From contig NZ_SMAR01000001.1 in assembly GCF_004342225.1 (NCBI RefSeq), positions 186,001-250,000 on the forward strand: a stretch of DNA of 64,000 nucleotides, in the 5' to 3' direction. Positions within the stretch are counted from its first letter, which is position 1, and each line of letters starts with the position of its first letter. Source of the DNA: Martelella mediterranea (GTDB taxonomy: Bacteria; Pseudomonadota; Alphaproteobacteria; Rhizobiales; Rhizobiaceae). The notes beneath the pieces are model-generated. The model worked only from the letters and a program-made list of their open reading frames with translations. It did no database searches and was not told the origin of the DNA. Made by a program: the position numbers and the translations under genes. Shown piece by piece: positions 29,682-37,831 of the stretch.

Positions 29682-30263
29682 TCAGAAAGCTTCCATTTCA
29701 CCTTTCACTTTTCTCAGAAAATTCGCGCGTGTTTCCGGGGTGCAGTTGTTCATGTCGTAATGCGCCATGAACTTAATCGGCGCACCGATCTTGATCTGCG
29801 CGCGCATGGTCCGGGTGATGATCTTTTTCGGCGGATTGCCTGCCAGAAATGCCCGCATCGGAGTTGCGCCATAGGTTAAGACCGATGCCAGCTTGGTGAT
29901 GTGGCGCAGCGTTGGGGTCAGTTTTCCATCCTGAAGAGCAAAGGTCACGCCCGGCAGCCAGACACGGTCAAAATAGCCTTTCAGCATGGCCGGAAAGCCA
30001 AAATTCCACACCGGGGAAACAATCACCAGAGCCTCGGCTTTCTGCAAGCGCTCAACGTATCCAGCCACCGGCCCGGTATTTTCCGGGTAATCGTGATAGC
30101 GAATACGCTCTTCACGGGTCAGAACCGGCTGAAAGTTTTCAGCATAAAGGTCGCAGTCATCGACCTCATGTCCCGCTTTGGTGAGGCTCTCGACAACCTG
30201 CTTGTGAAGGGCCGCACCATAGCTGGTTTCTACCGGATGTGAAAAAAGAACAAGAACCCGCAT
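29682..30263 (-). CDS. NAD(P)H-quinone oxidoreductase, flavodoxin-like (NQO1/MdaB type)
   Basis: 193 residues with flavodoxin fold: MRVLVLFSHPVETSYGAAL (FMN/FAD phosphate loop), VIVSPVWNFGFPAMLKGYFD (the PxxxxxxPAxLKG family motif) and a middle GVTFALQDGKLTP. Two-electron reduction of quinones or similar compounds. It starts 2 bp after the upstream FAD oxidase gene stops and is the last gene of the ABC importer/amidohydrolase operon. Confidence 0.87.
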   Translation of the reverse strand: MRVLVLFSHPVETSYGAALHKQVVESLTKAGHEVDDCDLYAENFQPVLTREERIRYHDYPENTGPVAGYVERLQKAEALVIVSPVWNFGFPAMLKGYFDRVWLPGVTFALQDGKLTPTLRHITKLASVLTYGATPMRAFLAGNPPKKIITRTMRAQIKIGAPIKFMAHYDMNNCTPETRANFLRKVKGEMEAF

Positions 30264-30265
30264 GA

Positions 30266-31672
30266 CTATTCTGCTACCTCGGCGAGGCCTTTGAAGAGGA
30301 AGTTGCGCCCGGCTTTGAAATCGAAGTCCGGGTTTTCCCAGGCAATCATCTTGCCGGGGTTCAAAAGGCCCTTGGGATCGGTTTGCTTTTTGAAAGCGAG
30401 CTGCAGTTCATCGGTCTGCTTCATCCCGCCTTCTTCCAGAGTGTAGCGATGTGGATTGAAAATTGGGCAGCCGTTTTCTTCATGGATGCGGATGATTTCT
30501 TCCAGCCGTTCGGGTGTTGTGTAACGCACCAGCGGCAGGCCGGAGCATTGAATCCCGCCGTCGAAACGCAGGAACTCAAGGTGGCCGATCACCTCGTCAC
30601 CGAAGAGCTCGGTCATCTGCTGAACCTTGGCGACATGATCAGGTCCGGGATATTGGACCTGAAGATAGGTGAAGGATTCCGGCTCCATTTTGAGCGCGCG
30701 CAGCGTCGTGTGGTTCCAGCCCAGCTCATAGGCACGCGGCAGACCGCGCAAACTTTCAGCTTCATCGGCACGGAAGCGGATTTCGCCCTTGTGCATTTTC
30801 ACGAGCGCTTCAAACGGTGCCAGCGAATGCGGGGCGACCATGACGACGGAAACCGACTCGCCTTCTTTCAGATAAGGTTTGTGGCGGTTGAAATAGTCAT
30901 AGGGCACAGGTGCTGCAATGGGGGCGATTTCCTTGGTCAGAATACCGCTGGAAGACGCCAGCGCATCGGAGAATTTGACCGCATCCATGAAGGTGTCATG
31001 GCCGACAATGATGTCGACCCAGTCATAGGCAGGGGCCAGCGGCATTTCCACTTCGGTGATGATGCCATTGGTGCCATAGGCATGGCTGACCTTGAGAAGA
31101 TCGCGGGCGGTCAGTTCCATGACCCTTGGTTCAGCCTCCAGCGTGACAATGCGCAGTCGCAGAACATTGCCGAGGTCGCGCAGGCCACCCCATGTGACAG
31201 AGCCAACGCCGCCCGAACCACCGGCGACGAAACCGCCCAGTGTCGCCTGACCGGTTGTAGAGGGGTGGAAGCGCAGCTCCTGCCCGGAGTGCTCTTTCAG
31301 TTGTTTGTCCAGCTGGGCGCAGATAATGCCAGCTTCCGTGATGACGCGGCCCGGATGGATTTCCTTGATCCGGTTCATCCTGGTCATATCGAGAACGATG
31401 CCGCCGGAAAGCGGCATGCACTGACCATAATTGCCTGTTCCGCCGCCCCGGGCGGTGACGGGAACATCATGCTTGAACGCGACTTTGAGAACTTTGATCA
31501 GCTCTTCTTCACTGGCCGGTGATACCACCAGATCTCCGGTGACGTTTTCAAGCTGTTCTTTGAGGATCGGGGAATACCAGTAGAAATCCCGGCTCTTGCG
31601 CAGAACCATGTTCGGATTGTCTTCAATAGCGATGCCGTCAAGTTCGGCCTTGATCTGCTGATAGTCAGGCAT
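30266..31672 (-). CDS. FAD-binding oxidase (VAO/PCMH family) in the amidohydrolase operon
   Basis: 468 residues. The FAD loop is VTARGGGTGNYGQCMPLSGG near residue 75 and HPSTTGQATLGGFVAGGSGG near residue 140; the C-terminal part ends KKQTDPKGLLNPGKMI, common to GlcD/D-lactate dehydrogenase relatives. It differs clearly from the FAD dehydrogenase near 8 kb and lacks that protein's HIGDGN metal motif. It starts 2 bp after the amidohydrolase stop. It probably oxidises a product of the pathway, perhaps with the downstream quinone reductase; the substrate is unknown. Confidence 0.85.
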   Translation of the reverse strand: MPDYQQIKAELDGIAIEDNPNMVLRKSRDFYWYSPILKEQLENVTGDLVVSPASEEELIKVLKVAFKHDVPVTARGGGTGNYGQCMPLSGGIVLDMTRMNRIKEIHPGRVITEAGIICAQLDKQLKEHSGQELRFHPSTTGQATLGGFVAGGSGGVGSVTWGGLRDLGNVLRLRIVTLEAEPRVMELTARDLLKVSHAYGTNGIITEVEMPLAPAYDWVDIIVGHDTFMDAVKFSDALASSSGILTKEIAPIAAPVPYDYFNRHKPYLKEGESVSVVMVAPHSLAPFEALVKMHKGEIRFRADEAESLRGLPRAYELGWNHTTLRALKMEPESFTYLQVQYPGPDHVAKVQQMTELFGDEVIGHLEFLRFDGGIQCSGLPLVRYTTPERLEEIIRIHEENGCPIFNPHRYTLEEGGMKQTDELQLAFKKQTDPKGLLNPGKMIAWENPDFDFKAGRNFLFKGLAEVAE

Positions 31673-31674
31673 GT

Positions 31675-32985
31675 CTACTTTTCCATGAGCGGGTCAAGTT
31701 CACGATAATCCGGCAGGCTACGGTCGATGCCCATGCCATTCCGCATCACGATGCGGTCAGCCTGCGGACGGGATAGGAATTCGCTCCAGCGGCGGGCGCT
31801 GAACAGGACGAGGTCGCCTGGGCCTCCCTTTTTGATCAAGCCTCGCTCCGGGCGGCCAAGAATATCGGCGGGTGAGCGGGTCATGACCCGCGCCGCATCA
31901 TCCAGCGGATGATCGAGCTGGAGAATACGCACGGCTTCGCGGATCACCTCTACAGGGTCAAGGTCGCCGTACGCGTAAAACGGATCGCGGGTGTTATCAG
32001 AGGCAACAGCGGTTTTTACACCGGCCGCAGCAAGCTCCTTCAAAAGCGTAACCCCTCGCCAGCGCGGGGTTCTGCCTGCTTCACGGCCCTGAAGATACAT
32101 GTTGCACATTGGCAGGGAGACAACAGAAATCTCCGCCCTTGCAACCAGATCGATCGTGCGTTTGGCTGTTTCTTCATCCTGAACCGCCAGCGAACAGCAA
32201 TGGCCGACGGTGACTGCACCTTCAAAGCCGAGGCGCAGTTTTGCCTCTGCTATATCCTTCAGCGTCAGCACAGATGGATCGCCGGTTTCATCGACATGCA
32301 GATCGATGTTGAGGTCGTTTTCAGTGGCAGCGGAAAACAGCCGGTCAAGTTGTGGGACCAGGTCTGGTCCGGGTTGAGTCACGCCTCCAAGAAGTCCGTT
32401 GTGCTTTCTGAGGATGGCCAGAAGATCATCGAAGAACGGTTCAAAAATCTGATCTGTTGCGAACAGTGCCACGGCCTGAAGTTCGATCTTGTTCGCCCAT
32501 TTTTCTCTGATGTCGTCAAAGACTTCGAAGGAAATTTCATGCTGAGGCGGCAGGCTGTCGAGATGCGTGCGTAAAAGTGCCGTGCCATGGGCATAGGCAG
32601 TCTTCAGGGAAAACTCCATGCGTGCGGCCACATCATCGGCAGACCAGTTGGCCTGACGGTCCGCCATGACATTCTCCAGTGCGCCCATGAAGGTTCCATC
32701 CGGGTTGCGGCGTCGCTCCCAGATGTGCCCCTTGTCGATATGCGTGTGCATATCACAAAAGGTCGGCCAGATCATGCCATCGCGCATGTCAGCGTGCGGC
32801 ATATCCTTTGGCGCATGCCCGGCAGGAAGAATGTCGCTGATGCGACCATCCCTGACTGTGATGTCGACGGAAACAAGCCCCTCGCGAACATCAAGGTTTG
32901 GGATTTCTGCAATGCAGACTGCAGGAACAGTTGCTTTAGTCAGCGCAAAATGTGGCGCTTCAGGCAACTTCACAAACGGTATCAT
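31675..32985 (-). CDS. Cytosine-deaminase-like amidohydrolase
   Basis: 436 residues of the metal-dependent amidohydrolase superfamily, closest in motif style to cytosine deaminase (CodA). Metal ligands: FCDMHTHIDKGH (HxH plus Lys), LHVDETGD, VTVGHCCSLAV and ASDNTRDPFYAYGD (the Asp that acts as base, as in CodA VASDDVxDPWYPLG). A cytosolic hydrolytic deaminase or cyclic amidohydrolase is expected. It overlaps the permease stop by one base and is followed by the FAD oxidase, so it acts on whatever the ABC importer brings in. Confidence 0.85.
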   Translation of the reverse strand: MIPFVKLPEAPHFALTKATVPAVCIAEIPNLDVREGLVSVDITVRDGRISDILPAGHAPKDMPHADMRDGMIWPTFCDMHTHIDKGHIWERRRNPDGTFMGALENVMADRQANWSADDVAARMEFSLKTAYAHGTALLRTHLDSLPPQHEISFEVFDDIREKWANKIELQAVALFATDQIFEPFFDDLLAILRKHNGLLGGVTQPGPDLVPQLDRLFSAATENDLNIDLHVDETGDPSVLTLKDIAEAKLRLGFEGAVTVGHCCSLAVQDEETAKRTIDLVARAEISVVSLPMCNMYLQGREAGRTPRWRGVTLLKELAAAGVKTAVASDNTRDPFYAYGDLDPVEVIREAVRILQLDHPLDDAARVMTRSPADILGRPERGLIKKGGPGDLVLFSARRWSEFLSRPQADRIVMRNGMGIDRSLPDYRELDPLMEK

Positions 32986-33821
32986 CAGTTTTCCCTCTTG
33001 AGGCTGCTTTCATGCCAGCGGTGCAGGAAGAGCCAGGCAATGAAGGACGTCAGTGCAAAGATTGCGACACCGAGACAGGCCAGCATAAAGAGCGCTGCAA
33101 ACAGGCGCGGAATATTCAGCCGGTACTGCGATTCCAGAAGGCGGAAGGCGAGGCCCGAGCCTGCGCCGGCAGAGCCTGCTGCAAATTCAGCCACGACAGC
33201 GGCAATCAGTGCCAACCCTCCGCCGATTCTCAGACCGGTCATGAAGTATGGCAGTGCGGCGGGCATTTTCAAATGAATGAGTGTCTGCCAGCGGGACGCA
33301 CCATAGAGCTCAAACAGGTTCAGAAGATTATGATCAACGCTTTTCAGGCCTTGCGCCATGTTGGACAGGATCGGAAAGAAAGCAACCAGAAACGCACAGA
33401 TCAGAAGTGCGACCTGTGTCGTCGGTGTGTAAATCAAAATCAGCGGCGCAATCGCTACGATCGGGGTAACCTGCAGGATCACGGTAATAGGATAAAGTGC
33501 GGTTTCAATCCAGCGCGACTGGATCATGATCACGGCAAGGCCAACACCACCGACAAGGGCGAGGCCGAGCGAGATAAAGGTGATCTTTGTGGTGACCCAC
33601 AATGCAGGCGCCAGCGTTCCCCAGTCTTCGAAGAAGGCTTTCACCACGAGGGCAGGGCCGGGCAGGATGTAATGCGGCGTATCATAGATGACGACAATCG
33701 TCTGCCAGATGCCGACCAGAAGCGCCAGAACGCCGATCGGTATTGCGATCTTCAGGATTGTGTCACCGTGCCGGTTCCAGAAGCTGCGTTCGACGGTGAG
33801 TGGTTCAGTGCTGTCTGCCAT
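32985..33821 (-). CDS. ABC transporter permease (SsuC/ThiX-like)
   Basis: 278 residues, six or so membrane helices, first at residues 25-45 (IAIPIGVLALLVGIWQTIVV). The EAA loop that docks the ATPase is ELYGASRWQTLIHLKMPAALPYF. Family of taurine, nitrate and pyrimidine permeases. It shares single-base stop/start overlaps with the ATPase gene before it and the amidohydrolase gene after it. Confidence 0.92.
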   Translation of the reverse strand: MADSTEPLTVERSFWNRHGDTILKIAIPIGVLALLVGIWQTIVVIYDTPHYILPGPALVVKAFFEDWGTLAPALWVTTKITFISLGLALVGGVGLAVIMIQSRWIETALYPITVILQVTPIVAIAPLILIYTPTTQVALLICAFLVAFFPILSNMAQGLKSVDHNLLNLFELYGASRWQTLIHLKMPAALPYFMTGLRIGGGLALIAAVVAEFAAGSAGAGSGLAFRLLESQYRLNIPRLFAALFMLACLGVAIFALTSFIAWLFLHRWHESSLKREN

Positions 33822-34660
33822 CAGTGTTCACCCCCGGCGGCATGGATTGCGCCCTGAAGGGCATGGGAAACCTTTGCGCAAGCCTGATGATATTCTTCCG
33901 ACGAGCGGTAGTCCTCGTCACGTTCGGCACTGGTTACAAGCGGGAAGTCGTCAAAAACCTGGCCGGGCCGGGCTCGCATCACCACGATCCGGCTGGAAAG
34001 GTACGCCGATTCAAAAACAGAGTGGGTGACGAAGATCACGGTAATCCCGGTTTCGCGCCAGAGCTTGAGAACATCGTCATTCAGACGTTGACGGGTGATT
34101 TCATCAAGGGCGGCGAACGGCTCATCCATCAGCAGAAGCTTTGGCTTTGTCACCAGTGCGCGGGCAATGGAAACGCGCATCTTCATGCCGCCGGACAGTT
34201 CACGCGGATAGGCATCGGCGAACTGGTCGAGTCCGACCGTTTTCAGTACGTCCATAATGTCCGCGCGGGCAGCGGCTTTAGAAATACCACGCAGCTTCAG
34301 CGGCAGGTAGACATTGCCGAAGACGGTCGCCCACGGCATCAGCGTCGGCTCCTGAAAGACAAAGCTGATATCGCCTTCCGGTCTGCCATTGGCGGAAATG
34401 CGTGAACTTGGCCAGTCGATCTCGCCTTTGGTGATATCACCAAGCGCGGACATGATCCTCAGGGCGGTGGATTTGCCACAGCCCGATGGACCCAGCAGGC
34501 TCACGAATTGACCACGTTCCACTGTCAGCGACATGTTGGAAAGTGCGACCGTTCCATTTGAGAAAACCTTGCTCACATTCTTCATCGTGACCAGAGGTTT
34601 GGCCAGTGACGGCGGTGTGGCTGACGCCGGTTTGGCACCCGATTGAGACATTCGCTTCAA
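33821..34660 (-). CDS. ABC transporter ATP-binding protein (SsuB/TauB/ThiZ-like)
   Basis: 279 residues. Walker A GPSGCGKSTALR, signature LSGGMKMRVSIARAL, Walker B LLLMDEPFAALD and switch FVTHSVFESAYL are intact. Powers the importer with the permease encoded next to it. It is separated from the substrate-binding protein gene by 81 bp containing a hairpin, which would lower its expression relative to the binding protein. Confidence 0.93.
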   Translation of the reverse strand: MKRMSQSGAKPASATPPSLAKPLVTMKNVSKVFSNGTVALSNMSLTVERGQFVSLLGPSGCGKSTALRIMSALGDITKGEIDWPSSRISANGRPEGDISFVFQEPTLMPWATVFGNVYLPLKLRGISKAAARADIMDVLKTVGLDQFADAYPRELSGGMKMRVSIARALVTKPKLLLMDEPFAALDEITRQRLNDDVLKLWRETGITVIFVTHSVFESAYLSSRIVVMRARPGQVFDDFPLVTSAERDEDYRSSEEYHQACAKVSHALQGAIHAAGGEH

Positions 34661-34678
34661 TTCCGAAAAATGTTTGGG

Positions 34679-34712
34679 CCGACCGGATTACCGGAAAAAG
34701 GTATCCGGTCGG
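34679..34712 (-). terminator. Intercistronic hairpin between binding protein and ATPase genes
   Basis: CCGACCGGAT pairs perfectly with ATCCGGTCGG (10 bp), and the stem continues by three more pairs past a bulged T, with a loop of GGAAAAA. No T-run follows, so it is more likely an mRNA-stabilising or attenuating hairpin that favours the binding-protein transcript than a full terminator. Confidence 0.6.
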
Positions 34713-34741
34713 GATACTGTCATCTCGATTGAAAACCGGGA

Positions 34742-35749
34742 TTACTTCTTCAGATCGGCGCCGACATTCTTGCAGACGAATTCGGTGGTAAAGGCCTTGG
34801 TGTAATCCAGGTCGCTTTCAAACAGCCCGATCTCGACCATCTGATCAAAGAATTTTTTGTAATGTGCGTCGGTTATGCAGCCAATGCCGCCTTCCATCGC
34901 ATCACCTGATTCCACGATGCCATATTCCTTCATCTTTTCGATGGAGTAGGCGATCTGCTCATCCGTCATTTCCGGATTGTCTTTCTTGATCAGATCGTTG
35001 GCCGCGGTGTTGTCACCGTAGAGATAGTTGTACCACCCCTCGATGGAAGCATCGACAAAGCGCTGCACGAGATCGGGGTTTTCGTCGACAAGCTCCTGAC
35101 GTGTGGTGATCATGGTTGAGTAGGGCGCATAGCCTTCGTCCGCGAGAAGGAAGACCTTCGGTGCCCAGCCAGCTTCCTTTTCAACCGAATAAGGCTCTGA
35201 CGTCAGGTAGCCCTGCTGTGCAGACTTAGGGTCAGCGATGAATGGGGCCGGGTTGAAGGTGTATGGTTTGTACTGAGCATCGGAGAAGCCTTCGAAGTTG
35301 GTCTTCATCCACTCGAAGTAGCTCAGGAAGCCATCCTTGCCCATAAAAATGGTCGGAAGCTCGGCCAGATCCTCAAAATCTTCAATGCCCTGGTCGGGGT
35401 GAGCCATCAGGATTTGCGGATCTTTCTGGAAGATGGCTGCGACATCAAGTGTGGGGATGTCCTGCTTGACGGCATCCAGCTCACCCTGCGGGGAGCCCAT
35501 GTAAAAGTCGATCTTGCCAGCAATCAGAAGCGCGCTGTTGGCAGCCTGCGGACCGCCCTGAACGACGGTGACGTCAAGGCCGTATTTCTCGTAGGTTCCG
35601 TCGGCAACGGCTTGATAAAAGCCGCCATGTTCTGCCTGAGCGAGCCAGTTGGTGCCGTAGCTGACCTCATCCAGCGCAAAAGCCTGCGTCGTTGCTGCCA
35701 TTGTAAAAGCAGCACCGGCAAAAGCTGCCGTTTTCAGCAATGTTGACAT
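34742..35749 (-). CDS. ABC transporter substrate-binding protein, NMT1/THI5-like
   Basis: 335 residues with signal peptide (LLKTAAFAGAAFTMAATTQA, cleavage after AFA). NMT1/THI5-like core: VSYGTNWLAQAEHGGFYQAV, GLDVTVVQGGPQAANSALLI, GKIDFYMGSPQGELDAV. Relatives bind thiamine pyrimidines, formyl-aminopyrimidines, taurine or aromatic sulfonates. Next to a cytosine-deaminase-like enzyme, a nitrogen heterocycle is the most reasonable ligand, but this is inference. First gene of the operon and divergent from the LysR gene. Confidence 0.9.
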   Translation of the reverse strand: MSTLLKTAAFAGAAFTMAATTQAFALDEVSYGTNWLAQAEHGGFYQAVADGTYEKYGLDVTVVQGGPQAANSALLIAGKIDFYMGSPQGELDAVKQDIPTLDVAAIFQKDPQILMAHPDQGIEDFEDLAELPTIFMGKDGFLSYFEWMKTNFEGFSDAQYKPYTFNPAPFIADPKSAQQGYLTSEPYSVEKEAGWAPKVFLLADEGYAPYSTMITTRQELVDENPDLVQRFVDASIEGWYNYLYGDNTAANDLIKKDNPEMTDEQIAYSIEKMKEYGIVESGDAMEGGIGCITDAHYKKFFDQMVEIGLFESDLDYTKAFTTEFVCKNVGADLKK

Positions 35750-35820
35750 TTCACTATTCCCCTTCGCCTTATAAGCATTGTTTTAAGATTGCATTTGAGC
35801 GGCTTGACTGCGCTTTGGGA

Positions 35821-35847
35821 AGCATCAAATTTCGTCCGCATTGATGC
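35821..35847. promoter_or_regulatory. Candidate operator, copy A (AGCATC-N15-TGATGC)
   Basis: An inverted repeat AGCATC-N15-TGATGC followed by seven T, 72 bp upstream of the binding-protein gene and inside the divergent LysR/importer promoter region. The same element with identical spacing and T-run occurs upstream of the creatininase gene (37790-37816). It is a candidate site for the LysR regulator encoded next to it. Confidence 0.6.
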
Positions 35848-35925
35848 TTTTTTTGCATCGCACGCCTAATTGGTGTAATTGTCATCGAACTGCGCAAAAA
35901 ATGATCACTACACCTTGTTTCAGAC

Positions 35926-36867
35926 ATGCTTCATTCCAGAAAACTTCAGTATATCGACGAGATTGCGCGCTGCGGATCGATCCGCAAAGCGGCGGCCCGT
36001 CTCAATGTTGCATCCTCCGCCGTAAACCGCCAGATTCTGGCGCTTGAGGAGGAGTTTGGTGCGCCTTTGTTTGAGCGGCTGCCGCGTGGTCTTCGCCTGA
36101 CTGCCGCCGGTGAGATGTGCGTCGAGCATATCCGCGAGGTGCTGAAAGGCTATGAGCGCATGGAATCGCGTATTCGTGCGTTGAAAATGCCGCAGGCGGG
36201 CAAGGTTACACTCGTGACCACAGTCGGTCTCGCCGCCGGTCCGCTGCCGGATATTATCGCCCGTTTTGTCGAGAAAAACCCGCGGATCAAGATTCACCTG
36301 CGTTCCGATGGCGGAACGACCACAATTGCATCGGTGTTGACTGGTGAAGTGGATATTGGCCTCGGCTTTAACATCCCGCCGACACCGGGGTTGCGCACGC
36401 TGGCGACCTTTGATGTGCCCATCGGCGCCGTTTTGCCGCCGGATCACAAGCTGGCGGAGCAGGAGCAGGTGAATGTTTCGGATATCGTTCAGGAGCCGCT
36501 GGTTCTGGCGCAGCCCGGTACAAGTCTTCGCGATGTCATTAATCTTGCGCTGTCACCGCTCTCGTTACCCATTGAACCGGTCGTGGAAACCAACGCGTCT
36601 GAAATGCTGAAAGAGCTGGTCAAGCGCGGAACCGGACTGACCTTTCTGAACCCGCTGGATGTTTATGTCGAGTGTCAGCGCGGCACGCTGGTTTTCCGGC
36701 CGCTGGCTGATCCGCATATCCGTCATCAGCCGATGAAAGTGTTCTCACGCGCGCGCGCGCCGCTCGATGCGGCGACGAGCCTGTTCGTCGATTACCTGAT
36801 GCAGGAAATTGTCGCGATGATTGAGGATCTGCGCGAGCAGCGGCATGTGCCGCTGCCCTCGCCATGA
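35926..36867 (+). CDS. LysR family transcriptional regulator
   Basis: 313 residues. N-terminal winged helix with LQYIDEIARCGSIRKAAARL and ASSAVNRQILALEEEFGAPL (recognition helix), then the LysR substrate domain from about residue 90 (VTLVTTVGLAAGPLPDIIA). Divergent from the ABC importer operon with 176 bp between them, the classic position for a LysR activator of that operon. It converges with the creatininase gene. The inducer is unknown, probably the transported compound or its product. Confidence 0.93.
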   Translation: MLHSRKLQYIDEIARCGSIRKAAARLNVASSAVNRQILALEEEFGAPLFERLPRGLRLTAAGEMCVEHIREVLKGYERMESRIRALKMPQAGKVTLVTTVGLAAGPLPDIIARFVEKNPRIKIHLRSDGGTTTIASVLTGEVDIGLGFNIPPTPGLRTLATFDVPIGAVLPPDHKLAEQEQVNVSDIVQEPLVLAQPGTSLRDVINLALSPLSLPIEPVVETNASEMLKELVKRGTGLTFLNPLDVYVECQRGTLVFRPLADPHIRHQPMKVFSRARAPLDAATSLFVDYLMQEIVAMIEDLREQRHVPLPSP

Positions 36868-36877
36868 AGCAATTGCG

Positions 36878-37678
36878 TCAGACTGGCTGGTATAGCTTTT
36901 CCAGCGGATAGTTTTTCAGATCCTGCAGCAGTTCAATGAAACCAAGGGCTTCATGTTTTGAGATTGCCGCGCCTTTTTCAGCTGTGCCCGCGGCGGCATT
37001 GCCGAGTGCGCCCTTGGGGTTCAGGTCGTGGGCAATCCATGCCAGAGCGTGAGGTGGAGTGGGCTGAATGTGCTTTGTGGTTGCTTTCTGCCATTCGGCC
37101 AGCGATGTGAAATCCTCGGCATATTCCATTTTCACCAGTTCAGGGCGGAAGTGGAGCATCAGCGAGGTTTCGACCTCGCCGCCGTGAATGCCGAATGTCC
37201 GTTCTTTTTCGCTGATCATGCCTTCCGGATGGCCGAAACGGCCCCACTGGGTGGCAACCACAGCCAGCGAGAAACGCACGCGCATTTCACGGGCGACGAT
37301 GTTCATGATGTCGAGGTTGCCGCCGTGGCTGTTGACAATCACGAGCTTGCGCAATCCGGCCTCGGAAACTTTTTCGCCAATTGCGGTCCATGCCGGGATC
37401 AGAATATCTGCACCGAAAGACAGGGTGCCGGGACCGTAAACATGTTCATTGGCCTTGCCGATTTCCTGAACAGGCAGAACCAGAACATTCAGGTCATCCG
37501 GCAAATTTTCCTGTACCGCGTCCAGCATTCCCCGGGCTATGGCAACATCCGTTGCCACCGGAAGGTGCGGACCATGCTGTTCCGTCGAAGCAATCGGCAG
37601 GACAGCAATCGTTGTTTCGGGATCGAGTTCCTTGAATTCCGGGCTTGTCAGTTCGTTCCAGTAAAAGCGTTTCGCCAT
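36878..37678 (-). CDS. Creatininase family amidohydrolase
   Basis: 266 residues. The creatininase metal ligands are visible: Glu and His in ASTEQHGPHLPVATD, His in VNSHGGNLDIMN, and Glu in GIHGGEVETSLML. The family opens cyclic amides or removes formyl groups (creatininase, FAPy deformylase ArfB, MftE). It converges with LysR and carries upstream the same 27-bp motif as the importer operon, so I infer it belongs to the same pathway. True creatininase activity is not shown. Confidence 0.87.
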   Translation of the reverse strand: MAKRFYWNELTSPEFKELDPETTIAVLPIASTEQHGPHLPVATDVAIARGMLDAVQENLPDDLNVLVLPVQEIGKANEHVYGPGTLSFGADILIPAWTAIGEKVSEAGLRKLVIVNSHGGNLDIMNIVAREMRVRFSLAVVATQWGRFGHPEGMISEKERTFGIHGGEVETSLMLHFRPELVKMEYAEDFTSLAEWQKATTKHIQPTPPHALAWIAHDLNPKGALGNAAAGTAEKGAAISKHEALGFIELLQDLKNYPLEKLYQPV

Positions 37679-37789
37679 TTTTCTTCTGCCTGTCTGCTGT
37701 TCCCCGCCGTTCAGGCAGGGGCTTGGAGGATTTCAAGCGCTCTGCCATCGGCTCTCAGTCAGGTGTAGAAGAAGGAATAAACGGGCAAA

Positions 37790-37816
37790 AGCATCGATTT
37801 GTGTCTCTGCTGATGC
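37790..37816. promoter_or_regulatory. Candidate operator, copy B (AGCATC-N15-TGATGC)
   Basis: AGCATC-N15-TGATGC followed by CTTTTTG, 112 bp upstream of the creatininase start and in the same orientation to the gene as copy A is to the importer operon. Spacing is identical to copy A (27 bp overall), while the 15-bp centres differ, as expected for a protein-binding site. Confidence 0.58.
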
Positions 37817-37831
37817 CTTTTTGTGGTCGCT

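Noticed and set aside
30383-31522. Long open frame (379 codons) antisense to the FAD oxidase
   Set aside because: It mirrors the codon structure of the well-supported minus-strand gene and its translation has no recognisable domain.
35821-35854. Inverted repeat with T-run read as a plus-strand terminator
   Set aside because: No plus-strand gene ends upstream of it, and the same motif recurs at a second promoter, which favours an operator.
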